From: Echinostoma caproni
Lineage: Eukaryota; Platyhelminthes; Trematoda; Plagiorchiida; Echinostomatidae
Direction of reading: 5' to 3'
Length of the DNA stretch: 64,000 nucleotides
Assembly: GCA_900618425.1 (NCBI GenBank)
Contig: UZAN01039583.1
Span: 58,968-122,967, forward strand
Both the position numbers and the translations under genes were made by a program. The notes beneath the pieces were generated by a model, which was given only the letters and a program-made list of their open reading frames with translations, ran no database searches and was not told the origin of the DNA. This document shows positions 12,501 to 23,798 of the stretch, one piece after another (the first letter of the stretch is position 1; each line of letters begins with the position of its first letter).

Positions 12501-13729
12501 CTGACATTATCTTGATTCCTAATATGATATGCACGATTGTGCAGGCTGCTGTAAAGATAAGATGAAAGTCAATCTTAGTTCCAATTTAGCTTCGGTGCCT
12601 GCTATATTTCCTAATTATGCCAACTGCAGTATTATTTTGACAATCGTTTAGAATTTTATTGATGGTTTTGGCTATAAACACCACCAACGCCAGATTGGAA
12701 TTTTCTTTGGAACTACAATTTTCCTTCACTCTTTTCTGAACAAACGGTGGTGAATACGTTGTCACTATGATACTTTCTGTCAACAAAAAGTTCATGGGAC
12801 ATATTTGCACTGGCCCATGTATGTGTGAGATCTCATTGACGATGGACTAATGCAACAGCCCACTTACGGCACCTAATTGGAAACAACTAATTCATTAAGA
12901 CAGTATACCATATCATTGAGATAAATGATTATATAAACTATGAAACTAAATTGCTAATCAACGCACAATCTAGAAAAATCTCACTTTGGGAAACCACATC
13001 ACACAGTCTTCATGTAGATACCATAACCCCCTTCTTCAAAACATCATCGAATACTGACGGTAACGACTTGGCCAAGCACGAATAAACTATTTCGGTTTGT
13101 AAGCTAACCAATAAAATAAATTAGGCAAACTATTTGAAAAGTTCTGTTGATTCATTGATTTGTTCACTGTGAGTGGTAAATCAAAGGTTTGAGCATGTGG
13201 AAGTCGTTCTGGAGCTGGCCGATATTCGCAGTAATATCTGAAAACCTTTCCCATTGCCCACTAGAATCCAGTGAACAAATATATATGTCTAGGCTCCAGA
13301 AAAGGTCAAGTAACCTCCTCCTTTAATTGATGAATACAAATTTTCCTAAACTACGAAATAACCTGACGCACTGTTTAAGCAAACAAAAATTAATGCCATC
13401 GATTTGATGTGAAAGCACATCAATCTTGGAGATGCCCAAATAATGAATGTGAATCATTTGGCACTCCGTTGTGAACAAACTGGAACGAAGAGCCAAAGCT
13501 GAACAGGTTATAATTTTTGTTCAGCATAATGCAACATGCTACCTGGGGATCATCGTGACGAAAGTTAAGTATGCACATTCCTTGTTCATGAAAACCGAAT
13601 TGGCGAATGCGTGCAGCACATTGCCGTAATGGAATGATTTGAAACCCACCGAGAGACCGAGGAGAGTTTGGGGAATGGATAACAAAGAGCAATTCACAAT
13701 CTTTTTTTTCTTATATGTATCCACCAACA
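9546..13729. other. PKG intron, second part: nothing recognised
   Basis: AT-rich sequence up to the assembly gap. The small frames at 10481-10711, 12586-12810 and 13420-13692 have no recognised similarity. I looked for the missing PKG cassette (Phe-Gly-Glu motif in either codon form) and did not find it. Confidence 0.5.
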
Positions 13730-14493
13730 NNNNNNNNNNNNNNNNNNNNNNNNNNNNNNNNNNNNNNNNNNNNNNNNNNNNNNNNNNNNNNNNNNNNNNN
13801 NNNNNNNNNNNNNNNNNNNNNNNNNNNNNNNNNNNNNNNNNNNNNNNNNNNNNNNNNNNNNNNNNNNNNNNNNNNNNNNNNNNNNNNNNNNNNNNNNNNN
13901 NNNNNNNNNNNNNNNNNNNNNNNNNNNNNNNNNNNNNNNNNNNNNNNNNNNNNNNNNNNNNNNNNNNNNNNNNNNNNNNNNNNNNNNNNNNNNNNNNNNN
14001 NNNNNNNNNNNNNNNNNNNNNNNNNNNNNNNNNNNNNNNNNNNNNNNNNNNNNNNNNNNNNNNNNNNNNNNNNNNNNNNNNNNNNNNNNNNNNNNNNNNN
14101 NNNNNNNNNNNNNNNNNNNNNNNNNNNNNNNNNNNNNNNNNNNNNNNNNNNNNNNNNNNNNNNNNNNNNNNNNNNNNNNNNNNNNNNNNNNNNNNNNNNN
14201 NNNNNNNNNNNNNNNNNNNNNNNNNNNNNNNNNNNNNNNNNNNNNNNNNNNNNNNNNNNNNNNNNNNNNNNNNNNNNNNNNNNNNNNNNNNNNNNNNNNN
14301 NNNNNNNNNNNNNNNNNNNNNNNNNNNNNNNNNNNNNNNNNNNNNNNNNNNNNNNNNNNNNNNNNNNNNNNNNNNNNNNNNNNNNNNNNNNNNNNNNNNN
14401 NNNNNNNNNNNNNNNNNNNNNNNNNNNNNNNNNNNNNNNNNNNNNNNNNNNNNNNNNNNNNNNNNNNNNNNNNNNNNNNNNNNNNNNNNNNNN
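13730..14493. other. Assembly gap (764 N)
   Basis: An unbroken run of Ns. Any apparent reading frame across it is an artefact. It lies inside the PKG intron that must contain at least one unseen exon. Confidence 0.99.
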
Positions 14494-14765
14494 GCCGTCA
14501 ATTTTGCAGTATCCAGTTATTTCGAAGGTCAAATAAAATACCCGTTACCTGGCATATAGCCTGCATTGATTAAAACCAAAAACGACGCGTTTATCGAATT
14601 TCTATTGCGTCGAATGCATAAACAACGATGGGGTGAGATGCGAGTAGCCATGGTTAGGGAGTCCACAGTGGACGCAAGCGAGCACCGTTCTCAAAAATTC
14701 AATTTTGTTTGTATTTCGTGTATCCTATCAGGATTAGTCAGTTTGATGGTTCGCAGACACGACAC
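14494..14765 (+). mobile_element. Possible head of hammerhead SINE copy, decayed
   Basis: Upstream of the hammerhead motif at 14766 there is a weak B-box-like GATGGTTCGCAGACACG (about 14744-14760), the position at which the tRNA-derived head sits in the 17.7 and 38.0 kb copies. The rest is too diverged to delimit. The open frame at 14566-14781 overlaps it and is not a gene. Confidence 0.35.
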
Positions 14766-14818
14766 GAGGCACTGCTGTTGAGTCCTATGCAGGACGAAAC
14801 AGCTGTCCACTTCTCTTT
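14766..14818 (+). ncRNA. Hammerhead ribozyme motif, type A, mutated
   Basis: The order is a 5' stem-I strand ending GCACTG, then CTGTTGA, helix II AGTCC/GGAC closed by TATGCA, the core CGAAA, then CAGCTGTC. That is the hammerhead layout (CUGAUGA - helix II - GAAA - helix III - UH). The core reads CTGTTGA instead of CTGATGA, so the A at position 6 is changed and cleavage is expected to be lost. Helix III is the palindrome ACAGCTGT, which favours pairing between two molecules. The 3' strand of stem I (CCACTTCTC) is damaged. Helix II is the best preserved of all copies here. Confidence 0.72.
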
Positions 14819-14892
14819 GTCAGTCATCACAAATACCTCCATCCCTTGTGAGTATAATTGCTTGAACAGTGAAATGAGGTACAAATAGGGAA

Positions 14893-14975
14893 AGGCGGTG
14901 GTGTTGGGATTCTTCAGAGGTGATAATTCGGTGATGTTACCACCGGGCTACCAACGTGTTTGAGCGTCGAATGAG
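14893..14975 (+). repeat. Dispersed repeat, partner at 39.17 kb
   Basis: GGTGGTGTTGGGATTCTT followed by GAGGTGATAATTCGG and GTTACCACCGGGCT. It matches 39174-39245 in the same orientation and order, with moderate divergence. Family unknown. Confidence 0.55.
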
Positions 14976-15538
14976 TACACACATGACACAAAATGATTCT
15001 TTGCGGATAGGTTAACATACGTTTGGTCCACTATTGTTCAAAAAGGCAAACAGAATTTGTTTCTTAGTGGGTATGAAAGACGGATATCATAGTACCAAAG
15101 AAAGTTCGATTCAATAATCAATACGTGATTGCCGGGAAGTCACTTGTAACATTTGTTTCCACTCAGTGACCATAGACTTCTTTAACCAAAACAAAACGTT
15201 CATGCAAAGGAGCATGTTGGCTTCTGATAGTATTCTTTAAACGAATCTGCTAGGTTAATCTGCGAAGAAAACAGATCATTTAGACCGATTTGTGATTGTA
15301 TAAAACGGGGTGACCGGAGAGTGATGGGTTGAAACTTCACTGTCAAACTATTGATTCACTCATTGTCTATTAATCTTGCTAGAGTGCACCAATGAGATTA
15401 AGTTGCGTTTCAATAGAGCAAGCGGCTGGGCAAGTGTCAAAAAGATTATCGGGTGAGGCAAAATATTACAATCGAACACAAAATGCTGAGAGCCATGGAA
15501 AATTATTCAGGAGTAACTCTAAAAGTATTCGCCTTTTG

Positions 15539-15566
15539 TTTTATTATTATTATTAATATTATTGAT
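15539..15566. repeat. (ATT)n microsatellite
   Basis: TTATTATTATTATTA with one AATATT interruption. Confidence 0.9.
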
Positions 15567-17200
15567 CTCGCACATACCAATATTTCACTAAAGAAATAAC
15601 AACATATATAAACTAGGTCTCAAGTTACTACAACTGACCATTGTCGAGTTTTGCGATGAACCAGAATTTACCCGCATAATACAAACACACCTTTTACTGT
15701 NCCTTTGGCAATTATATAATATCGCCAATTCACCGAGTACCGTGCATCGTCCAATGTCGCGCAACTTCTGTCCATCCTTCCAAATTTCCAGTGTACCATC
15801 TGAAACGAACAGGATAAAGATTGGTAGCTGTCAGACTGAATTCATTTTACCAGCTGAATCATTCAAGTCGACATATGGAATCAGAAACAAATTAAAGGAA
15901 AGAAACTCACTGCAAATTTTGAGGTCTAAAATAACCGTCATTTGTAGGGTGACAATGTGCTGTTGAGCAAGTAAAAAGACAGACGCAACCGACGTTTACT
16001 TCATCCACGACCCCAGCTCAACACAAATGTGTTTCATGTTTGTATCCTTGTTTAGATTTAATTGGCTCAGCTTTGGTTTCAGTACCATAACTGTTTTATT
16101 GTATTTTACTTTTTTGTGTTGCCATGCTAAAGCCCCGTACAGGCATTGCGTTTTCTGCAGTATGCGGTTAACGATCAAAAACGTTTGGTCCTAGGTGGAC
16201 CAAATATATCGCAGTTAATGCATGGTTGTCTCGATTGAATTGTGTGGGATCGGTGATATTGATTTCGACTGGCCACTCCCGATACCTCACCTTTGCGCTA
16301 GATTTTAGTTCATACGGTCAACTATACACGCGTGAAGCTCTAGATTCGCGTTTTTCGCTTCGTAGACCTCAACAATAATGCATATTCAGTGTTCTATCAG
16401 GGTTGTGATCTCCGAAGCCATAACATGAGCGTCGTGTAAAATTATTTCAACAAACTCATTTCGGAAGCCTGAGAATATCCAAGCATCTATAAGCGCTCTA
16501 CCTACAAACCTATCCTATACAACTACTCATAGGTAAAAGTCACTTTAGTGTAAAACAAATTCCATCTTATGACGTTTATTTGTGTTAAGACTGGAGTAAA
16601 AACAAACTGACAGCTTTTGTTTTAATAAAGAAAAGTAAACAAAACCTCTGATGATAAATTGAAAAAAATATGAAATACGGTTTGATATCAGACTTTGGCT
16701 TAGAAATGCTGGTGGTCAAACATTATCAAAGAAACACCTCATTGGAGAGGTTTACCACACACGGCTTGCTCCTTATTAATTGAATTGCAGCATCGCAGCT
16801 TATTCGGTGAAAAGAGAACTTTGTCACCCGAAGTCATGTATATGAGCCCAAACATATCGGTTTGCTTCATCCAAGAAGAACAGTAGTCTTGGAGTTACCA
16901 TGATGCCCACAGAGAACAAATTTTCGAACTGATTGATGAACCACCACGCAACAAGCCTTCAAGTATCCCTAAAAATTTGATTTTCTAACGATCACCAGTA
17001 TTAGCAGCAAACTGCCTTCAAGTGCTCTTCACTGGTCTTGTTGAACAAACCGAACAGGCAACCGTCGAAGAGACCAACTAACCACTAACAACTGACCTTT
17101 AGAAAACAATAGAAATGTTTTGCCCAAACCGCGGTATACCAACACCTACTCGAAGCGAACTACTCAGGGTTTATTCGTTGAACGTTTATAGGCATATCAT

Positions 17201-17236
17201 ATATACCTGGATATACCTGGATATGACTGGATATGT
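17201..17236 (+). repeat. Short 10-bp tandem repeat
   Basis: ATATACCTGG twice, then ATATGACTGG and a partial unit. Confidence 0.85.
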
Positions 17237-17737
17237 TACACCTCGCTGTGTACAATCAAGTCAGTCGAGATAAGAAAGGTTTAGCCCCATTTGCTGTGGT
17301 CTCACGTCAACCGATCTGTCACAACAATGTGATATAGGAATCTGGTTAAAACCTCTGCCCAAACAGCACCTGTTAATGTATTTGGCAATAATATCCAGCT
17401 TAGACCGCGTTGGAACGTCAGATACGTTTAAACATCACCAGTTCAATAACTCAGCTTGTTCTACCTACCGAACTTTGTTTTCAGTGTCCAAATAAACATT
17501 TCCTATAAGCATGTCATATATTTATTCTCCTATGCTCCTTAATGTTTGGCAAGTTGAATAGACCGATGTTCTCAAAAGCAATGCAAACCGTGGGGAATAA
17601 TTGGTGGAACGTGTTGAAATCTGAGCAATTATGGTTTGTCAAACTGTGGTGAAGGAAACCCCGCAGCTGTAATTTTTCACGTTGTCACGTAACGATCTGT
17701 CTAGCTCCAGGGCAAATGTAGCGTGAGCTTAAAATAT

Positions 17738-17872
17738 AGGAAGCACTGGACAGCTGGTTTGATCTGGTGGAGTCTCATCAGCGGTGCGAATCTATCGATG
17801 AAACTGAAGATCGAACCCACGAACTCATGAGAAGAACGTAAGCATGCTACCGGACCGCTGATCAGACCGCAT
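17738..17872 (-). mobile_element. tRNA-derived SINE carrying a hammerhead motif
   Basis: Read on the minus strand, the element begins with a tRNA-like head: A-box-like TGATCAGCGGTCCGGTAGC, then a B-box-like GGGTTCGATC at 17818-17809. A hammerhead motif follows. This is the same plan as the schistosome SINE-like repeats that carry hammerhead ribozymes. The copy at 37994-38130 shares the head (GCTTTCGATCTTCAGTT against GGGTTCGATCTTCAGTT) and the ribozyme end. The element lies in the antisense half of a head-to-head pair with 18020-18090 and is on the same strand as the PKG transcript. Confidence 0.7.
17740..17789 (-). ncRNA. Hammerhead ribozyme motif, type A, with intact CTGATGA
   Basis: The minus strand reads GCACCG, CTGATGA (17781-17775), a weak helix II (GACTCC...AGATC), CAAA in place of CGAAA, CCAGCTGTC, then CAGTGC. 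Stem I (GCACCG with CAGTGC) is mostly kept. The first core box is intact, but the G of the GAAA box and most of helix II are changed, so it is probably inactive. Confidence 0.65.
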
Positions 17873-18019
17873 TTTTAATTTTCCATTACTAAAATGAAAT
17901 AAGTTGCCAGGTTCTGATTGTTTCCAACCGAGTCAAAACCCTGAAAGGCTAGTGCTGATATGAGTGAGGGCTGTTGCCCGCAACAACCTCGCAAGGTCAG
18001 GTTGCGATATATCGTGTAA

Positions 18020-18090
18020 ATGGAAAATGAAAAACGGTCTGATCAGCTATCCGGTCGCCGGATGGGCAGCATGCTTGCATTCTTCCCATA
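18020..18090 (+). mobile_element. Partial SINE head, inverted relative to the 17.7 kb copy
   Basis: AACGGTCTGATCAGC through GCATGCTTGCATTCTTCCC matches the reverse complement of about 17830-17890, including the AATGGAAAAT flank. It carries a small extra segment (CGCCGGATGGG) and lacks the B box and ribozyme part. Confidence 0.65.
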
Positions 18091-18780
18091 TACACAGCGA
18101 ATTTCCCGTTAAAAAACTATATTGCTGTTGTTAAATTAAACCTTATTGATTGAACTTATAACTTGAGTTGGAAGAAACGTTTCGTCGCATTCTTGTTCCC
18201 GTTTTAATACACCCTTTTCTGCGGCATGTTACACGAAGCTCTTTTTCGATTGCAGTTCATGTACCACATTGATGAGTTGAGTAAAGTGTACGGTTTTAAA
18301 TGCCAGTCTTATCCGTTTCATATAAGTTTACTTATGTCGTAAAACGTACCGCATTTTCGTGTGTTACGCTAATAAAAAACACAAAATTCCGTTATCCTAC
18401 TGAAGTGGACTTGGGCAATACACTTATATATAGGAGGGGGTAAAAGGCATATGCGATAGCATATCGTTTTGGAAAATTGTTTTACTTTGTGAAAGTGTAC
18501 GCTATAGGATATAGTGTAATCCGACACGTAATTTCGTTGTTCGCACGTTCGAAAGGAGGAAATTATATCACGGCCAAGTGTTTTTGACAAAATCCCAAGA
18601 AGTCGTAATACCATTCTTAAACGATTCGGAAAATGTGATAGCAACCGTAGATATAGGTTTTTATTTTCGTGTTTATATTGCGAAAAAAACAGTCGTCCGG
18701 TTGGTATCTTATGACACTTGTGGAAGTGCAATGCATGAGTAAGAAGATCAGCGCTGCATCTCTGGGTTTTCAGTTCAGCT
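18091..18780. other. PKG intron, fourth part: nothing recognised
   Basis: No exon, tRNA or repeat was recognised. The long minus frame 18369-18860 runs out of the SINE fragment at 18.8 kb and shows no domain. Confidence 0.45.
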
Positions 18781-18784
18781 TGTA

Positions 18785-18870
18785 GAAAATACGGTGTACA
18801 ACAATGTAGGTGGCATCTCAGTGTGCGTTCGAATCCCACCGCGGCTATCGATTTGTCCAAAATTGAAACA
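18785..18870 (+). mobile_element. tRNA-derived SINE fragment
   Basis: GTTCGAATCCCACCGCGGCTA (about 18827-18847) is a B box with a tRNA-like 3' end, followed by TTGTCCAAAATTG. The same end occurs at 9.5 kb and 58.3 kb. The A-box half (TGTAGGTGGCATC) is poor. Confidence 0.5.
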
Positions 18871-21800
18871 TGATAAATTAGTCTTTCGTAACCTGTCGAA
18901 CAGAGTTAAATGACTTGCATATGAATATTCTGGAAGTTGTGTCACGATCCAAACGCAATTTGACTCAGTCTACTTCTTTATGCTTTTGTGTTGCCTCTCT
19001 CTAATGGATGTGCCCGAGAATTTGAGTGTAACACTGTGAGCCATTTACAATATTAGATAATCCGTATTCCAACTTACGGGACTTTTCGGACCAAATTCAC
19101 GAGAGGAAGAGGTGTTCATCGCGGTTAATCTCTCTGGCGTTTACCACTGATCTTTTTATTGTGCAGTCATGTTCGGCCAGCGTTCTGCACCTTCAAAGGC
19201 TGACATATCACGGATGAAATGTCGGCTGTGCGACACAGTGGAAGCCACTCGTTGCTTGCGAAAGGTGGAAAATATGTTGCAGTAGTTTATGTTGTGCTGC
19301 TATACAGCGCAGGGACTTGATAATCACGAAAACAGGATATAGATAGTCTATCAGTGTTTGCACACCGATGTCTACGCATGACGAATAACCGGACGAGCAA
19401 TGCTGATATTAAGCGCTGAGTCACGGTAACCCACCGGGACAGCTGTTTCAACTGCATAGACTACGTTTGTTGGAACATGTGTTGCGCGTAACTAAAAAGG
19501 TTGCCACGGCGGACGACACGCCGTGACACACCTCTTTTTCCCATCCACCGGCAGCTCCATTTTTGTTTGTAAACCACACATAAACAACTAATTATATCTA
19601 CCAATCCAATCCACACACATGTCAAACGTTATGCAAATGCGATATGCCTTTTACCCATTTATATAACCGTATTAACCAGATGAGGAAGTAATGGGAGACG
19701 AGCTTATTCGCTTTTTCGTGTTTTTCACAAGATTATGTCATTCACCCCAAATCAAGTGATTTACGTGAATACGGAGTTCACCAAATTCACACAAAATGCT
19801 GGTGGTTGACCAATATTCGATAAGAAGGAGCTCGGGTAACGATTTCAGACTGAGCAGTCTCCAACGACCATCTTTTCTCTTGCTTTGGTAAGAAAGATCT
19901 GTGTTTCCTCATGAGTGAGAGGATGAAGCTAACAGCACAAGGTGCAGGAGTCCGAAGGATTGAGCCATAAAAAACGGAGTTTGTTCGCTCGAAAATAGGT
20001 TTATTGATTTTCAACCAGTATGGATCCTATCTATTGTCTGATATATTATACCACTAAGTAGGTTTTCCGCTTGAATGACTACGATCAGTTTCATTTACAC
20101 ATTTATTCATTCTAAAACAATAAGTGTTTTTGTTTCTTTACCAAAAACCGGTTCCTCTCATTGTGGACACAGATGGAGTGAATGGCGAATTTTATTTATG
20201 CTCGGTGAACAGACTGAAACCACTCACTCTCCTCAGAACGAATTAATCATGTTGAATAGATTTTGAAATCGTTGGCACCGTACGGACTAACAAAAGTCAA
20301 AGGGAAGAGTAGAAAGAAAACCGATCTATTGATGTCTGCTATTCATAACCTTCTTGCTGTCTACGGTAACAACAACAACGACAACAATACACAGAATACA
20401 TACTCGGACAGTTATTGAGATACAAGATTGCGTAAAACATTCTAAAGTGAACATTTTCCGTAATTGTATTAGTGTTCATATATTCATCGCTAGCCTATTC
20501 CGATTCACCCGGGATTCATTTTCATCTTCTTATAATGAATATGGCAATGATAAGTTTGCGAAAACGAGTTGGTGAGCGAACAAGTGTTTCCCGATATACC
20601 TAGTCATGGTATCATAATATATCATAATATAGTAGAAGATGTCTATATAATAACAGTAATTCACACGGCTTTATTTCATTGACAGGAGAAGAAGTTTTGC
20701 GACAGTCTGTGTGGTCGTGCTCATTTGGAGGAATGCCACCTGGGTTGGAGGACATCACATTTTGTCTTAGTACTCACGACTGCCCGAGGCAAATGACGCC
20801 TGTGAAATATACACAGACTTTTTCGACGCAACTAAATTTGGGTATACAACGCATTGCAGACACGGCTATCAATCAAACTACACAGATTGAGTGGTATAAA
20901 ATAAACTTAATCAAACTATTTCTACGATTCAATTTTGTGCCTGACGTCTTCAAGATAATTCAGGATTGCTCTTTAGATAGTACCGCTATCGATATATTGG
21001 ATGTTGTAGTTTGTTTGAACAATCAAAAAATGGCACGTCACAAAAGCTAACCTCGCTCAACAAAGTCTATCCACCTGGGAACTTCATCGGTAAGGCTAAA
21101 ATGCACAAAATATCCGTCCACCTGGATGTAACCATATCGAGGAATAAAGAGTAAACTAAGAGAATTTAGATTCACAGATAGAAAACATGAAATGTGCAAT
21201 AAAAACCTATTGTTTCGTTCGATCACATTCTCGTTTGATCCTTAGATTTTTGAACCCGGTAAATTTGATCAACAGCCACTCGATTACCGATTATTCGCCA
21301 GCACTTAGCTAATCAGAATATTCAGCTCACTTTGGAAAAGGAGCGCATCGTTTGTGTTCCAAGAAATAAATGTTTATTACGTTTATTGGGTACTCAAACG
21401 CCGAAGGTTTAGAGCAGCCACTGGGAGTGGCTGCAAATCACAATCTTATCGCATATGAACATAGATCAGTGTACTCTACATCACCGGTGATGCAAATGCC
21501 GGTGAAGCTACCGAAACTGACCCCTCCATGTTAATTTATTATTTTCAACAAGTCTGTGGCGCGTGTTAAGGTGTTATCATAACACAGGTAGTTACGATCA
21601 GGCAGGCACTATGACAACAGCGATCGTGAGTCATCTCGTGGACATCGGGCACAAGATTAAACCGTAGAAACATTTCGATTTTGTTTGTCGTGTACCATTT
21701 AGTCGACTGACTGGTTAAAGAGTGTCATTTACTTCGGCCAATCGTAAATACCAAGACGGAATTTGATGTCCTTTCTCCCTGAGTGGCAAAATAATACACC

Positions 21801-23798
21801 AACTGACAAACTATGCGCTCAAAACAAAAACGTCATGCAAAACTCGGAAGGAGAGAAGCTCGTTGATAGTGACTCCAAAACAAGCCAAAAAGCCATAATG
21901 TATATCAATATTATGTACTATAATTTCTCTGTAAAGAAAGACAAAAGTTCACTATACAAGTTGCTATGATAGCGTTAATCATAAGACCGTAAGTGGCGCT
22001 CATAATGATCACAAAGTTTTTTTCACTCATCCGACTATCGAGATTACTTGCGATGTGTGGTGAGAAGAGTGGTCTAGGTGTGCCTAAGTAATTCCATCGA
22101 GGGATTATGCGGACGACATCCCTAGGCGTTCTTTCACACGCACACAGAAATTCAACACATTTTCTATCATGAGCTTCCAAATCACGAAATTAAACCGAGC
22201 AAATGGTTGTGTATTTGTATGCATTTTCCAGCGTATGACAAAGGAGAGCATGACTAGGAGTATCTGAAAACTCCAGCCCTTTATCAGACTGAATGTAGCT
22301 GAGGAAAATAATCATTTGTTGTATCGGTGGACCCTGGTTTGATGAAATACCTTTTCGCAACTTTAATTTAAGACTGGCGATGATGCAATATCTAACTGAT
22401 CTGAGCTTATACTATCTATAACGATTGAAACATTACCGAAATAATCTCCGTTTAGATTTATATCACTGAATTGGAAACCCGTGGTAGTTGAGCGCTGAGG
22501 TTTGCGGTTGATCGATAACTGCGAAACTTATCGACTAATGGAAAACTCATGTGTGTTTCGTTCGCTGCAGCCGTGGTTTGTTTCCAGTTGTTCTTAGAGC
22601 TTTTCTAAACGAAGTTAATCCAGCAGGAGCATGTGTGCACAATCTCCTCTTTTTGTACAACGATACCCGTTCAGTTTGGGTTGTCCCTTATTTTCACGGA
22701 AGGTGTGCGTTTCAGGGTAGATCAAAACGGACTTGCTCCGTCAAAAGAATTGTTTCCCAATAAATATCGATATCCACTGCAGTATTTATTCACTGTTCAT
22801 CATATTCCTTGATTTGCTATTGCAAAAACCACTTTTTAAATCATCTGCTCTGACCTGAAACATGCCGCCATAACGCAAGTGAAAGATGTGTTGCTTGACT
22901 GAGTTTGCTTTCAGTTAGGTGAATCAGGCTAAGGGTACCATATAGTTCACAAAAAATCAAGGTACAGTCCTGGTTTTTTCAGGTTGTATGATTTAGACTT
23001 TATTGCATACATAATCACTTGAGGGTAGTTTCGGTTTGGGGGCCCTTTTTACGACCCCTTTTAGGTTTTCGAACCATAAGTGATTTTTTCGCTGATTATG
23101 TACTAGTTGCGTAATCCACTGTCCAGTAACGTGAATTTGATGCGAACGTTAAAACTGTTACTTCGTGCAAGTAATATCTCATTTAAGAAAGGGATAAAGT
23201 GGAGTGAATTCCTGCAAAACAAGCACGAACGCATATTGGTTTAAATTTTCAAGTGCGCCGGAATAACATCGATCACCAACACCCTCCTAATTGTGTATTA
23301 AGCGGAAGAACTTGTTAGAGTTGCCTAGTCAGCCAGTGAGATCTAGACATAGCTTTGGATGCCATTTTATTGTAACTATTGACAGACTTCACCAAGTACA
23401 TTATCGATAAAGAGGCTTAGCATGATCTACTCATATCGGGATTAGTCAGATTCGAATACATGATTCACACTACAACTCACTGCGAACTGTCGTGTTTTCC
23501 CACGGAACGAAAGCGACTGATGTGATTGTGTGATTTACCAAGGAAAACTAGCAGACAGCATAAGTGTCACGAGCGGTTAAAATTATTCGCAGTTAGTAGG
23601 TCACAACCAGGGCTTGTTATTGTTACAGTTTTACTCGTGAAAACCAGTCTGTCAGTAATTTGGTATGCACTAGTGGTAAAAAGTTATCCATGGTCTTTCT
23701 GGATGCCTCATGTAGTTCACTTTAAGATTTCACTTGCGTAGACGAAATATCTATCAGGCTACCAAATCTCTGACTGCTCACAATTCAAACTGACTTAC
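18871..23798. other. PKG intron, last part: nothing coding recognised
   Basis: Contains the hammerhead remnant at 19.43 kb and a 10-mer duplication (ATCATAATAT twice, 20611-20630). The frames at 20679-21050 (123 codons), 21763-21969, 21911-22180 and 22551-22763 have no recognised similarity and no paired splice sites that I would trust. Confidence 0.45.
19434..19476 (-). ncRNA. Hammerhead ribozyme remnant, type A, 3' half
   Basis: The minus strand reads AGTCTATGCAGTTGAAACAGCTGTCC, which matches helix II loop, GAAA box and helix III of the 14.77 kb copy. The CTGATGA box is not recognisable (CAAACGTAG at its place), so this is a dead relic. Confidence 0.5.

Larger units (their letters stand above)
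14819..17737. other. PKG intron, third part: dispersed repeat and simple sequence only
   Basis: Contains a dispersed repeat (about 14893-14975), an ATT repeat (15539-15566), an ambiguous base at 15701 and a short 10-mer tandem repeat (17201-17236). No exon was recognised. Confidence 0.5.

Noticed and set aside
13539..14559. Long frames on both strands across 13.5-14.6 kb
   Set aside because: They run through 764 Ns and carry no sequence information.
16420..16432. GFGD-like peptide on the minus strand, also considered for the PKG cassette
   Set aside because: Context HNPDRTLN does not fit a cyclic-nucleotide cassette.
18369..18860. 163-codon minus-strand frame
   Set aside because: It starts inside a SINE fragment, has no recognised domain and no splice or promoter support.
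19774..19785. Minus-strand FGEL peptide, considered as the missing PKG cassette
   Set aside because: The next residues (RIHVNHLIWGE then stop) do not match the ALA/RTA part of the cassette, and no fitting splice sites surround it.
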